Below, piece by piece: positions 37,582 through 47,066 of a stretch of 49,520 nt of DNA (position 1 is the stretch's first letter; each line of letters starts with the position of its first letter). The notes beneath the pieces are model-generated. The model was given only the letters and a program-made list of their open reading frames with translations, was not told the DNA's origin and ran no database searches. This DNA is from Endomicrobiia bacterium. Its GTDB lineage: Bacteria > Elusimicrobiota > Endomicrobiia > DTEH01. The translations under genes were made by a program, and so were the position numbers. Where the stretch lies: assembly GCA_025060535.1 (NCBI GenBank), contig JANXCA010000006.1, positions 1 to 49,520 of the forward strand, given 5' to 3'.

Positions 37582-38328
37582 TTATTTAACTATACTCGTA
37601 CCTACTTTACCTAAATCGCTAGTTATTATTACCTGCGAAACTCCTCTTTTAAACATATCTTTTATCGCAGAAAGTTTAGGTATCATTCCTTCAGTAACTA
37701 TCTTTTTAGCAATTAACTCATCTATTTCCTTTAAACTTAACTTCCTAATCACTTTGTTATCCTCATCTAAAACTCCCTCTTTATCTGTTAAAAATATAAC
37801 TTTATCTGCTTTAAGATGCGAAGCTAAAGCATATACCACATTGTCAGCATTAATATTAGTAATCACAAATTTGTTATCTTTTTTACCCAAACCTACAGAA
37901 GAAATTACTAATAAGTATTTATTATTAAAAAGAAAGTTAATCAAGTTAGTATTAACATTTAATACGTTCTTACCTACATATCCTAATTTCTCATCTATAT
38001 CAGTAACGACTAACTTATCATCAATACAGGACAATCCTAAAACTTTTTTAAATCCATAATTAATTAGCTCATAAACTAATTTCTTATTTATCAACCCACA
38101 TAAAACACTTATAACAACCTCTAAAGTATCATCATCTGTAAACCTTAAACCTTCTACAAATTTTGGTTTTAAAGAAAGTTTCTCCATCCAAGATGAAACT
38201 TGAATACCTCCACCATGAATTAAAATAACCTTATTTCTTAGAGTCAGCTTTTTTAACTTACCTATAAAATTATTAAAAGCATCTTTGTTATCAATAATTT
38301 TACCGCTTAATTTTATAATAATTTTCAT
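37582..38328 (-). CDS. argB: Acetylglutamate kinase (amino-acid kinase family)
   Basis: IKLSGKII, ILIHGGGIQVSSWMEKL, NINADNVVYALASHLKADKVIFLTDKEGV, GMIPKLSA. Confidence 0.88.
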   Translation of the reverse strand: MKIIIKLSGKIIDNKDAFNNFIGKLKKLTLRNKVILIHGGGIQVSSWMEKLSLKPKFVEGLRFTDDDTLEVVISVLCGLINKKLVYELINYGFKKVLGLSCIDDKLVVTDIDEKLGYVGKNVLNVNTNLINFLFNNKYLLVISSVGLGKKDNKFVITNINADNVVYALASHLKADKVIFLTDKEGVLDEDNKVIRKLSLKEIDELIAKKIVTEGMIPKLSAIKDMFKRGVSQVIITSDLGKVGTSIVK

Positions 38329-38370
38329 ATGCAGAATATATATACAAAAATCAAATATAAATTTCCATAA

Positions 38371-40554
38371 CTAAATTCTTACTTTAGTTATATAACCAAA
38401 ATTATTAATTTGTTTCCTTTTTGAAGAAAATATAATCTCAATATTTTTAAATTTGTTAGTAGAAAGAATAGGAAATTTAAATCTCCTAACATCAAAGTTA
38501 ACTCCATCAGTAGAAACAATACCTAAAACAATTTTTATTTTTTGTTCTTTAAAATATTCTAAAAGACAATTTATATCACCTAAATACTTACCATGTTTAG
38601 GGATTTGAAAAACATCTAACTTATTATAACAACTTATATTTTTTATTATCTCCGAAGCTTCTAAATCATTTGTCAATATAATTGTTCTATCTTTATAAAA
38701 AATCTTTATAAGCAAACTATTTACATCAGCAAGTGATTCTTTATCTAAATTATTATTTTTAATTTTATTATTTTTTACTATCTCTACTTTGCCATTTTTA
38801 AACTCAATAATTTTTTTATAACTCACAAATTCCAATTTTATATTTTTATTCTTTATTTTATCTAAAATCCTTTCATATTCATAGTCCTCACTTACAAAAT
38901 CAGAAACAATTATATTTTCCAAAGAAAAATTATCTAAAATATACTCTAAAGAACCATAATGAATATAGTGAGGATGGGTTATTATTAAATAATTAATTTT
39001 TTTAACTCTTTTATCTTTTAAATATGGAATAATTTTTGTTTTTGTTATCATATTATTTGAAGGTGTATCTATTAAAAAAGCTTTCTTATTTTCTGTCAAA
39101 ATAAAAACACTATCTCCTAATCCTACATCAAAAAAAGTAACTATGAATTTTTTATTAAAATAGTAATAAAGGAAAAATGTAAAAAGTACAGACACTATAA
39201 AAAGCGATGCTATTTTTTTCATCTTATATTTTATAAAATATGGCACAGATAGAATCAAACAATAATAAACAAAAATTTCAATAGAACTTACTGAAAGAGA
39301 AATCTCACTTAATGGAAACTCACTAAATAATTTTACAATTTTAAAATAAAATGATACAAATATTTCTAAAAATTGCCAAAGGATAAAACTAAAATTTTTA
39401 AATAAAAAACTAAGAACGAAACTAATCAGACTTATCCACACAATAACCGATGTCAAAGGAACTATTATGATATTTGAAATAAAACTTATTATAGAAAATC
39501 TGTTAAAATAATAGGCAATCAAAGGAGAAACCATCAGTTGTGCTGACACGGTTATAAAAAATAATTTTATTATACTCTGGAATAAAGAATTTTGCTGTTT
39601 GATAAAATCTTCAAAAAAATTAAGAAAGAATCTATAAAAATAAAAAATACCAAAACAAGCTAAAAAAGATAACTGAAAAGAGACTGTAAATATACTTCTT
39701 GGATTAATAAATAATAAAATCAATGCTGCTAAAGACAATATATGATATAAATTGGTCTTGCGATATAACAAAAAAGAAATACCAAAGCAGAAAATCATTA
39801 TTGTAGCTCTCACAACAGGAATTTCACATCCAGTAATTAACATATAAAAAACCACACCTAACAAACTCACACCTATTCTCAACTCTACTGATAGTGGCAA
39901 AAATTTAGTCAAAAAATATATAAATAAATACACAAAACCAACATGTAATCCACTCACAACTAATACATGTGCAACACCTATTTTTTGAAAATAATTTTTT
40001 ATCTCATCCTCATCTTTATAATCATAGCCTATAGATATTTTAGAAATTATATCTTTAGAAATAGAGGAATTTATATTTTCATCTATCATCTTAATTAAAA
40101 AATTCCTTGTTATATTTGTTGTCTTGAATAAAAATTTTAAAAATTTACTTAGAAAATTATTATTCTCTTTTACCTCTAAAACTTCTAAAATATAACCAAT
40201 TTTATCTACAAAAAAATTGTTATAAATGTAATTTTCATAATTATTATAAATATTCAAATTTTTCTGATCAATAATGACTCTTATTTCATCTGTTAAGCTC
40301 AAATTTTTATATTTATCTGTTTTTAAAAAAATCCTCCCATCAGTTTTTGTAAGTAAAATATAAAAATCATCTTCATTATTACTCCAATACCATATAATTT
40401 TACCTGAGATTTCTTTCTTTTGCGGTTTATCAAAAGAAAATGAAAGCCATTTTTTATTTACTTGTCTTTCAATAAAAATAAAGACAAGATAAATAAACAA
40501 AACAAAATAAAGCAAACTATATAGTATTTTATTCGAAATGGTAAGAGTTTTCAC
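38371..40554 (-). CDS. comEC: ComEC/Rec2-type DNA uptake channel with degenerate MBL-like C-terminal domain
   Basis: Competence domain GVAHVLVVSGLHVGFVY, TGCEIPVVRATIM, NPRSIFTVSFQLSFLACFGI; C-terminal FFDVGLGDSVFI, THPHYIHYGS. Confidence 0.9.
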   Translation of the reverse strand: MKTLTISNKILYSLLYFVLFIYLVFIFIERQVNKKWLSFSFDKPQKKEISGKIIWYWSNNEDDFYILLTKTDGRIFLKTDKYKNLSLTDEIRVIIDQKNLNIYNNYENYIYNNFFVDKIGYILEVLEVKENNNFLSKFLKFLFKTTNITRNFLIKMIDENINSSISKDIISKISIGYDYKDEDEIKNYFQKIGVAHVLVVSGLHVGFVYLFIYFLTKFLPLSVELRIGVSLLGVVFYMLITGCEIPVVRATIMIFCFGISFLLYRKTNLYHILSLAALILLFINPRSIFTVSFQLSFLACFGIFYFYRFFLNFFEDFIKQQNSLFQSIIKLFFITVSAQLMVSPLIAYYFNRFSIISFISNIIIVPLTSVIVWISLISFVLSFLFKNFSFILWQFLEIFVSFYFKIVKLFSEFPLSEISLSVSSIEIFVYYCLILSVPYFIKYKMKKIASLFIVSVLFTFFLYYYFNKKFIVTFFDVGLGDSVFILTENKKAFLIDTPSNNMITKTKIIPYLKDKRVKKINYLIITHPHYIHYGSLEYILDNFSLENIIVSDFVSEDYEYERILDKIKNKNIKLEFVSYKKIIEFKNGKVEIVKNNKIKNNNLDKESLADVNSLLIKIFYKDRTIILTNDLEASEIIKNISCYNKLDVFQIPKHGKYLGDINCLLEYFKEQKIKIVLGIVSTDGVNFDVRRFKFPILSTNKFKNIEIIFSSKRKQINNFGYITKVRI

Positions 40555-43500
40555 CTATAAGATTTTCCAATTCAGATAGCATTTTTTTAGATGGCAGTAT
40601 TTTGTAGTTTGTTTCTATTATAAACTCTTCAAAATTTTTTGTTATGACTTTAAAATAAACTTGTGTATTTCCTGGATGCTTTTCTATTATCTTTTTTAAT
40701 CTATTTATATATTCGTCGTCAATCCCTATATCAGACAGTGAAATATAAATTTTGGTTTTATTTTTATAAATTTTTTCTTTTATAATTTCAAATAATTCTA
40801 TCTCATCTGCTACGATACTTTTAATTTCATCTTTAATACTAATTTTTCCTTTTATATAGACGATACTATTTTCATGGATTATTTGTTTTTTTAATTCATA
40901 TATTTTATTATAAACAGCAACTTCTATTGATCCGGTGAGATCCTCTATCATAATCTTAGCCCACATTTGTCCAGATTGTGTGGTATATTTCTTTACAGAA
41001 ATGATCATACCAACAATCTCTACTTCTTGATTTTCTTCTTCAGGTAGTTCATCTATTGAACATGAAACGATACCCTTTATTTCTTCTATATATTTTTCTA
41101 AAGGATGCCCAGACCAATAAATTTCAGTAAAAGCATGTTCAAAAGAAAAAATTTCATGTTCAGTAAATTTCTCATCTTTTTCTTCACTAATAATATCTAA
41201 AGATGAAAATAAAAATTGTGATTTTTCTTCTATTTCTTTTTTATTTTCTAAAAAATTAATGTATTTTTTTCTAATTTTACATTTATCTTCTAAAGAAAGT
41301 TCACCTTTGTTAGCAAGAGAATCTAAACATCCAGATAAAATCAAAGCTTCATATACACGTTTATTTATTTCTTTTGATGTCCTTTCCCAAAAATCTATAA
41401 AAGACTTAAATTTACCAGTTTTTTCTCTTAAACCTACTATGAACTCAGCAGCTGCTTCTCCAACATTTTTTATTCCTAATAACCCATATCTTATAGATCT
41501 ATCTGATTCCTTTTTAAAATAAACATCAGATTTATTAATATCTGGAGGCAAAAGTTCAAATTTCATATTTTCTACTTCCAAAAGAAATCTTCTGTAATTC
41601 TTTTCATCTCTGGTTTTTACATTAGCTCCAGAGGATAGTTCAGCATTAATTAAAGAAATTAAAAATTCTAAAGGAAAATTTGCTTTCAAGTAAGCACATC
41701 TATAAGAAGTTACAGCATAAGCAGCTGCATGAGATTTGTTAAAACCATAACCTCCAAAATTTAATATTTGCTGATATATCTTTTTAGCAACAGACAAATC
41801 TACCCCATTTTTTTTAGCTCCTTCCAGAAATCTACTTTCCATCTTTTCGATCTTTTCAGGAACTTTTTTAGCAACAGCAGATCTCAACTCATCAGCTTCC
41901 TCAGGAGAGAACCCTCCAATTATTTGCCCTATCTTCATCACCTGTTCTTGATAAACTAAAACTCCGTATGTCTCTTTTAAAACATCTTCAAGCAAAGGAT
42001 GATCATATTTAATTTCTTTTCTTTTATGCTTTCTTTCTACGAATTCATTAACCATACCACTTCTTATAGGACCCGGTCTAAATAAAGCTATACAGGCAAT
42101 TATATCTTCAAATGTAGTCGGTTTTAATTTTCTTAAAAGATCTTGCATTCCTTTTGATTCTAACTGAAAAACACCTGTTGTTTTGCCTTCTTGAAGAAGT
42201 TTAAATGTTTTTTTATCATCAAAAGGAATTTCATTTATATCTAAATCTATACCATAATTCTGCTTGATAAGTTTTATAGTATTTTCTATTACTGTCAAAG
42301 TTTTGAGTCCTAAAAAATCTACTTTTAATAATCCAAGTTTTAACAAAATCTCATCATAATACTGAGTAGTAACTGGATCTTCCTTTGATCTCTTATATAG
42401 TGGAGTAAAATCTGTTATATCACCCTTTGCTACAATTACTCCTGATGCATGAATCCCTGTATGTCGTACTCGTCCTACTATCTCTTTGCTAAAATCTAAA
42501 ATCCTTTTTACATTCTCATCTTTCTTATATAACTCAGCTAACTCTGGAAGAGTTCTTATTGCTTCCTCCACATCCATATCTGCAGAAGGAATTAATTTCG
42601 AAATTTTATCTGCTAAACTTGCAGGTAATCCCATTACTCTTGTTACATCGCGAATTGTATTTTTTATTTTCATAGTATTAAATGTAATAATTTGAACAAC
42701 ATTTTTTTCCCCATATTTTTTCTTCACATATTCTATAACTTTATCTCTACCATAGTCAGCAAAATCAATATCTAAATCTGGTAGTGTCTTTCTTGCTGGG
42801 TTTAAAAACCTTTCAAATAAAAGTCCATATTTTATAGGATCAATATCTGTAATCCCTAAACTATAACTTACAAGTGAACCAGCACCAGAGCCCCTACCAG
42901 GTCCTATAGGAATTTTATTTTCTTTTGCAAAATTAATAAAATCATATACAATCAAAAAATAAGAAGAAAAACCCATCTGTTTTATTACTTCTAATTCATA
43001 CTCTAATCTTTTGGTAATTTCCAAACTAATATGAGAGTATCTTTTTTTAATACCTTCATAACAAAGTTTTCTTAATAAAGTATCTGCTGTTTCTCCATCA
43101 GGAAGTTCTATTTCAGGTAAATAAATTTTATTAAAATCAATAATTAAATTACATTTTTCTGCTATCTCCAATGTATTTTTAAAAGCTTTAGGGAAATCCT
43201 TAAAAATTTCAAACATCTCCTGAGGTGATTTAAAATAAAATTCATTACTTGAAAACTTTAACCTATTAGGATCATCCAAAGTAGTCCTTGTAGCAATACA
43301 CAACAAAATTTCTTGTAGAACGTAATCATCTTTTTTTACGTAATGCACATCATTAGTAGCTACTGTTTTTATGTCCATTTTCTTTGCTAATTCAAGTAAT
43401 TTCTCTAAAACAATTTTTTGTTCAGGAATATTATTATACATTAACTCTATATAAAAGTTATCTCTTCCAAAAGTATCAAGGTAAAATCCAACTGTATCTT

Positions 43501-43981
43501 TAAGTATTTTCTCATCCTTATTTTCTAAAATTTTATAAGAGATCTCTCCTTCTAAACAACCAGATAAAGCTACTAATCCTTCTTTATATTCACTTAGCCA
43601 ACTTTTCTTAATTTTACCCTTTCCTGCAATGAGATTTTCTATATATCCTTTGGATAATAATTTCATCAAATTTTTATAGCCCACATCATCTTTTGCTAAA
43701 AGTGTTATATGAAAACTTTTTCGTTGATCTTGAATTTCATCTTCAGGATCTATATACATTTCACAACCTATAATTGGCTTTATACCACAAGCAGTAGACG
43801 CCTCATAAAATTCAATAGCTCCAAACATATTTCCATGATCCGTAATAGCTAAAGCTGGCATTTTATACTTCTGAGCAAGTTGAAATACTAAATCAGGTTG
43901 GTTTTGAATATCATAGATTTTACACACACCATCTAAAAGGGAATACTCTGTATGTAAATGCAAGTGGACAAATTCACTCAT
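40529..43981 (-). CDS. dnaE: DNA polymerase III alpha subunit
   Basis: HLHLHTEYSLLDG PHP domain, GPGRGSGAGSLVSY, LPDLDIDFAD, IACIALFRPGPI, YQEQVM, OB domain. Confidence 0.97.
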   Translation of the reverse strand: MSEFVHLHLHTEYSLLDGVCKIYDIQNQPDLVFQLAQKYKMPALAITDHGNMFGAIEFYEASTACGIKPIIGCEMYIDPEDEIQDQRKSFHITLLAKDDVGYKNLMKLLSKGYIENLIAGKGKIKKSWLSEYKEGLVALSGCLEGEISYKILENKDEKILKDTVGFYLDTFGRDNFYIELMYNNIPEQKIVLEKLLELAKKMDIKTVATNDVHYVKKDDYVLQEILLCIATRTTLDDPNRLKFSSNEFYFKSPQEMFEIFKDFPKAFKNTLEIAEKCNLIIDFNKIYLPEIELPDGETADTLLRKLCYEGIKKRYSHISLEITKRLEYELEVIKQMGFSSYFLIVYDFINFAKENKIPIGPGRGSGAGSLVSYSLGITDIDPIKYGLLFERFLNPARKTLPDLDIDFADYGRDKVIEYVKKKYGEKNVVQIITFNTMKIKNTIRDVTRVMGLPASLADKISKLIPSADMDVEEAIRTLPELAELYKKDENVKRILDFSKEIVGRVRHTGIHASGVIVAKGDITDFTPLYKRSKEDPVTTQYYDEILLKLGLLKVDFLGLKTLTVIENTIKLIKQNYGIDLDINEIPFDDKKTFKLLQEGKTTGVFQLESKGMQDLLRKLKPTTFEDIIACIALFRPGPIRSGMVNEFVERKHKRKEIKYDHPLLEDVLKETYGVLVYQEQVMKIGQIIGGFSPEEADELRSAVAKKVPEKIEKMESRFLEGAKKNGVDLSVAKKIYQQILNFGGYGFNKSHAAAYAVTSYRCAYLKANFPLEFLISLINAELSSGANVKTRDEKNYRRFLLEVENMKFELLPPDINKSDVYFKKESDRSIRYGLLGIKNVGEAAAEFIVGLREKTGKFKSFIDFWERTSKEINKRVYEALILSGCLDSLANKGELSLEDKCKIRKKYINFLENKKEIEEKSQFLFSSLDIISEEKDEKFTEHEIFSFEHAFTEIYWSGHPLEKYIEEIKGIVSCSIDELPEEENQEVEIVGMIISVKKYTTQSGQMWAKIMIEDLTGSIEVAVYNKIYELKKQIIHENSIVYIKGKISIKDEIKSIVADEIELFEIIKEKIYKNKTKIYISLSDIGIDDEYINRLKKIIEKHPGNTQVYFKVITKNFEEFIIETNYKILPSKKMLSELENLIGENSYHFE

Positions 43982-43984
43982 AAT

Positions 43985-45187
43985 TTATTTATATAAAGGA
44001 GAAATTTTTCTGATATTTTCTACAACTTTAGGAAAGATATCTAAAACATAATCAATTTCTTCCTCTGTTGTAAATCTTCCTAATGTAAACCTTACTGAAC
44101 CTCTAGCAACTACGTTATCAACTCCTATGGCAAGTAAAACATGAGATGGTTCTAAACTCCCTGAACTACAAGCACTACCTGAAGAAACACATATACCTTT
44201 AGTATCTAACGCTAACAACAAAGACTCACTTTCTACTCCTAACACAGAAACATTAAGGTTATTTACTAATCTATTTTCCAAATCTCCATTTATAATAACA
44301 TCTGGAACTTTTTTTAATATTCCATCAAGTAATTTGTCTCTTAAAAACTTTATTCTTTTGTTTTCAATATCCATTTCTTGATATGCAATTTCTGTAGCTT
44401 TATATAGCCCCATTATACCCGCTACATTTAAAGTAGAAGATCTTTTATTAAATTCATGACCACCTCCATGCAAGAGAGGTACTATATTTGTTCCTTCCTT
44501 TATATACAAAAAACCTACACCTTTGGGTGCATAAAATTTATGTCCACTTGCAGAAAGTAAATCTATATTCATTTCTTTAACATCTATCTCTATGTGACCA
44601 AATGTTTGAACTGCATCTGTATGAAAATAAATCTGTGGTTTATTTTGTTTTTTTCTTTCTTCATTTATTATTTTTAGTTTTCTTCCTATTTCTTTAATTG
44701 GCTGAATCGTACCAATCTCATTGTTAGCATGCATAATAGAAACTAAAATAGTATCATCACATATACTTTCAAAAATTTTATCTACCTCTACTATACCATT
44801 TCTTTTTACAGGTATATATGTAACTCTAACTTGATTTTCTTTGAATGTTTCCGCTAAAAATTTTATTGGTTCTAAAACTGCATGATGTTCTATAGTTGTA
44901 GTTATTATGTGAACACTTTTTTTGTTAATATTAGCAAAAAATACACCTTTTATAGCAGTATTATTAGATTCTGTACCTCCTGAGGTAAAAATTATCTCTT
45001 CAGGTTTACAATTTAAAACTTGAGCAATAAACTTTCTCGCTTGTTCTACTGCTTTAAAACTTTCCTGACCAATAGAATGAAGACTTTGTGAATTCCCAAA
45101 AATTTCACTAAAGTAAGGTTGTATAAATTCTTTTACTTTTGGATCTGTAGGTGTAGTAGCTGCATAATCAAGATATATTTTTTTCAT
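43985..45187 (-). CDS. iscS: Cysteine desulfurase (IscS/NifS) with intact PLP lysine
   Basis: YLDYAATTPTDP, TSGGTESNN, EHHAVL, HANNEIG, HTDAVQ, SASGHKFYAPKG, SSGSACSSGSLEPSHVL. Confidence 0.93.
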   Translation of the reverse strand: MKKIYLDYAATTPTDPKVKEFIQPYFSEIFGNSQSLHSIGQESFKAVEQARKFIAQVLNCKPEEIIFTSGGTESNNTAIKGVFFANINKKSVHIITTTIEHHAVLEPIKFLAETFKENQVRVTYIPVKRNGIVEVDKIFESICDDTILVSIMHANNEIGTIQPIKEIGRKLKIINEERKKQNKPQIYFHTDAVQTFGHIEIDVKEMNIDLLSASGHKFYAPKGVGFLYIKEGTNIVPLLHGGGHEFNKRSSTLNVAGIMGLYKATEIAYQEMDIENKRIKFLRDKLLDGILKKVPDVIINGDLENRLVNNLNVSVLGVESESLLLALDTKGICVSSGSACSSGSLEPSHVLLAIGVDNVVARGSVRFTLGRFTTEEEIDYVLDIFPKVVENIRKISPLYK

Positions 45188-45196
45188 AGTTTAAAG

Positions 45197-45748
45197 TTAT
45201 TCCTTAGAACTTATTTTTCCTCCACAAATACTGCATACTTCTTTATATTCTACTATTTTCCCACAATGAGGACATCTAACAATCTGTTTTTCACATTTTT
45301 TACATTCCATAATTTCAGCACATGGTAAATCTCCATCACAAAAAGGACATCTACATAAAACAGGATGAATTTTCTTTTTTGAAAGATAATCTTCTATTGC
45401 TTTATGAAGAGCATCTACGCCTAAGTTTGAACAATGCATCTTTTGTGGAGGAAGTCCCCCTAATTCTTCAGCAACCATCTCTCTGGTAAATTTTAAAACT
45501 TCATCAATAGTCTTTCCTTTTGCCATCTCTGATACCATAGATGAAACAGCTATTGCTGCACCACAACCAAAAGTTTTATATTTTACATCTTTTATTGTCT
45601 TGCCATCTTCTGCTATTTTAATATAAAAAGTCATAAGATCCCCACATACAGGATTTCCAACAGTACCAATCCCATCAGCATCTGGTATCTCACCTACATT
45701 TTTAGGATTCATGAAATGTTCCATTACTTTTTCTGAATACTGAGCCAT
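45197..45748 (-). CDS. IscU/NifU-N scaffold with C-terminal Cys-rich (putative multi zinc-ribbon) extension
   Basis: IscU Cys: NPVCGDLM, FGCGAAIA, HCSNLGVDAL. Tail CRCPFCDGDLPCAEIMECKKCEKQIVRCPHCGKIVEYKEVCSICGG. Confidence 0.92.
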   Translation of the reverse strand: MAQYSEKVMEHFMNPKNVGEIPDADGIGTVGNPVCGDLMTFYIKIAEDGKTIKDVKYKTFGCGAAIAVSSMVSEMAKGKTIDEVLKFTREMVAEELGGLPPQKMHCSNLGVDALHKAIEDYLSKKKIHPVLCRCPFCDGDLPCAEIMECKKCEKQIVRCPHCGKIVEYKEVCSICGGKISSKE

Positions 45749-45778
45749 TTTTATTTATCTCCTTTCATAAATTTTTTG

Positions 45779-47053
45779 TTACTCTGAATGAGAATGAAAA
45801 TCTTCATAATCAGTCCCAGGACCTGCTTGCATACGAGTGCCTGTTTTTAAAAAATAAGAATACAAAGGAGAAAAACTTCTTAAACGGTCTATTATTGGTG
45901 GAAGTTCTTTTAATAAATAATCAATCTCTTCTTCTGTAGTATATTTAGAAATAGTAAATGTAACAGAACCTTGCCCTACTGCAGGATCTACTCCTATTGC
46001 CTCAAGTACATAAGAAAGTTTCAAAGACTTTGAAGTACAAGCAGATCCACTTGTAACATATATGCCTTTACTGTTGAGTAAAAGTAGTATACTTTCTCCC
46101 TCCACAAACTCAAATGAAAAATTTACATTATTAGGTAATCTTTGAGTAGGGTGTCCATTAAGATACACATATTGAATTCTATTAGAGATTTCACTAATCA
46201 TTTTGTCTCTTAAATAAATCATTTTTTGAAAATTTTTCTCTAAATTATCTTTAGCAATCTCAGCTGCTTTACCTAAACCCACAATACATGCAACATTTTC
46301 TGTACCAGCACGAATGTTGTTTTCCTGAACTCCTCCATCAATTTGAGGAGTAATTTTTATCCCCTTCTTAATATACAAAGCAGCAGCTCCTTTAGGACCA
46401 TGAAATTGGCTTCCTGAAAGAGAAAGCAAATCCACACCTAAATCCATTACATCAACATTTATCACTCCACATCCAGCAACTGCATCTGTGTGAAAAAATG
46501 TAGTAATTTTTCTATTTTTTCTCTGTTCGTTGAATTCCTTTATAATTTTGGAAATTTCTTTAATAGGCTGAATAGTACCAATTTCTGGATTCGCTAATTG
46601 AACAGACACCAAAATTGTATCTTCTTTTAAAAGTCTCTTAAGTTCATCCAATTTCACAACTCCATACCTATCTACAGTTAAGATATCATATTCAAAACCA
46701 AAAAATTTTTTTAGCTTTTCCACAGAATTTAAAACAGAATAATGTTCCAAAGCTGAAACTATTATATGTTTTGCCATCTCCTTATACGCTAAAGCAACCC
46801 CTTTTATAGCTAAATTATTAGATTCAGAACCACAAGAAGTAAAAACTATTTCCTTAGGATCAGAATTAATCAAATAAGCAACTTGTTGTCTTGCTTTTTC
46901 TATAGCATCTTTTGATTTATGCCCTAAATCATGTAAACTTTGAGCATTACCATAAAACTCACCTAAATAAGGTAACATTGTTTCTAATACATCTTTGTCA
47001 ATTTTAGTAGCTGAATGATTATCTAAATATACTATCATACTATCATATATCAT
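45779..47053 (-). CDS. Cysteine-desulfurase-like fold-type-I protein lacking the PLP lysine
   Basis: VYLDNHSAT, CGSESNNLAIKG, LEHYSVL, LANPEIG, HTDAVAG, LSLSGSQFHGPKG, TSGSACTSKSL; C-terminal AGPGTDYEDFHSHSE. Confidence 0.88.
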   Translation of the reverse strand: MIYDSMIVYLDNHSATKIDKDVLETMLPYLGEFYGNAQSLHDLGHKSKDAIEKARQQVAYLINSDPKEIVFTSCGSESNNLAIKGVALAYKEMAKHIIVSALEHYSVLNSVEKLKKFFGFEYDILTVDRYGVVKLDELKRLLKEDTILVSVQLANPEIGTIQPIKEISKIIKEFNEQRKNRKITTFFHTDAVAGCGVINVDVMDLGVDLLSLSGSQFHGPKGAAALYIKKGIKITPQIDGGVQENNIRAGTENVACIVGLGKAAEIAKDNLEKNFQKMIYLRDKMISEISNRIQYVYLNGHPTQRLPNNVNFSFEFVEGESILLLLNSKGIYVTSGSACTSKSLKLSYVLEAIGVDPAVGQGSVTFTISKYTTEEEIDYLLKELPPIIDRLRSFSPLYSYFLKTGTRMQAGPGTDYEDFHSHSE

Positions 47054-47066
47054 AACTACTATATAA

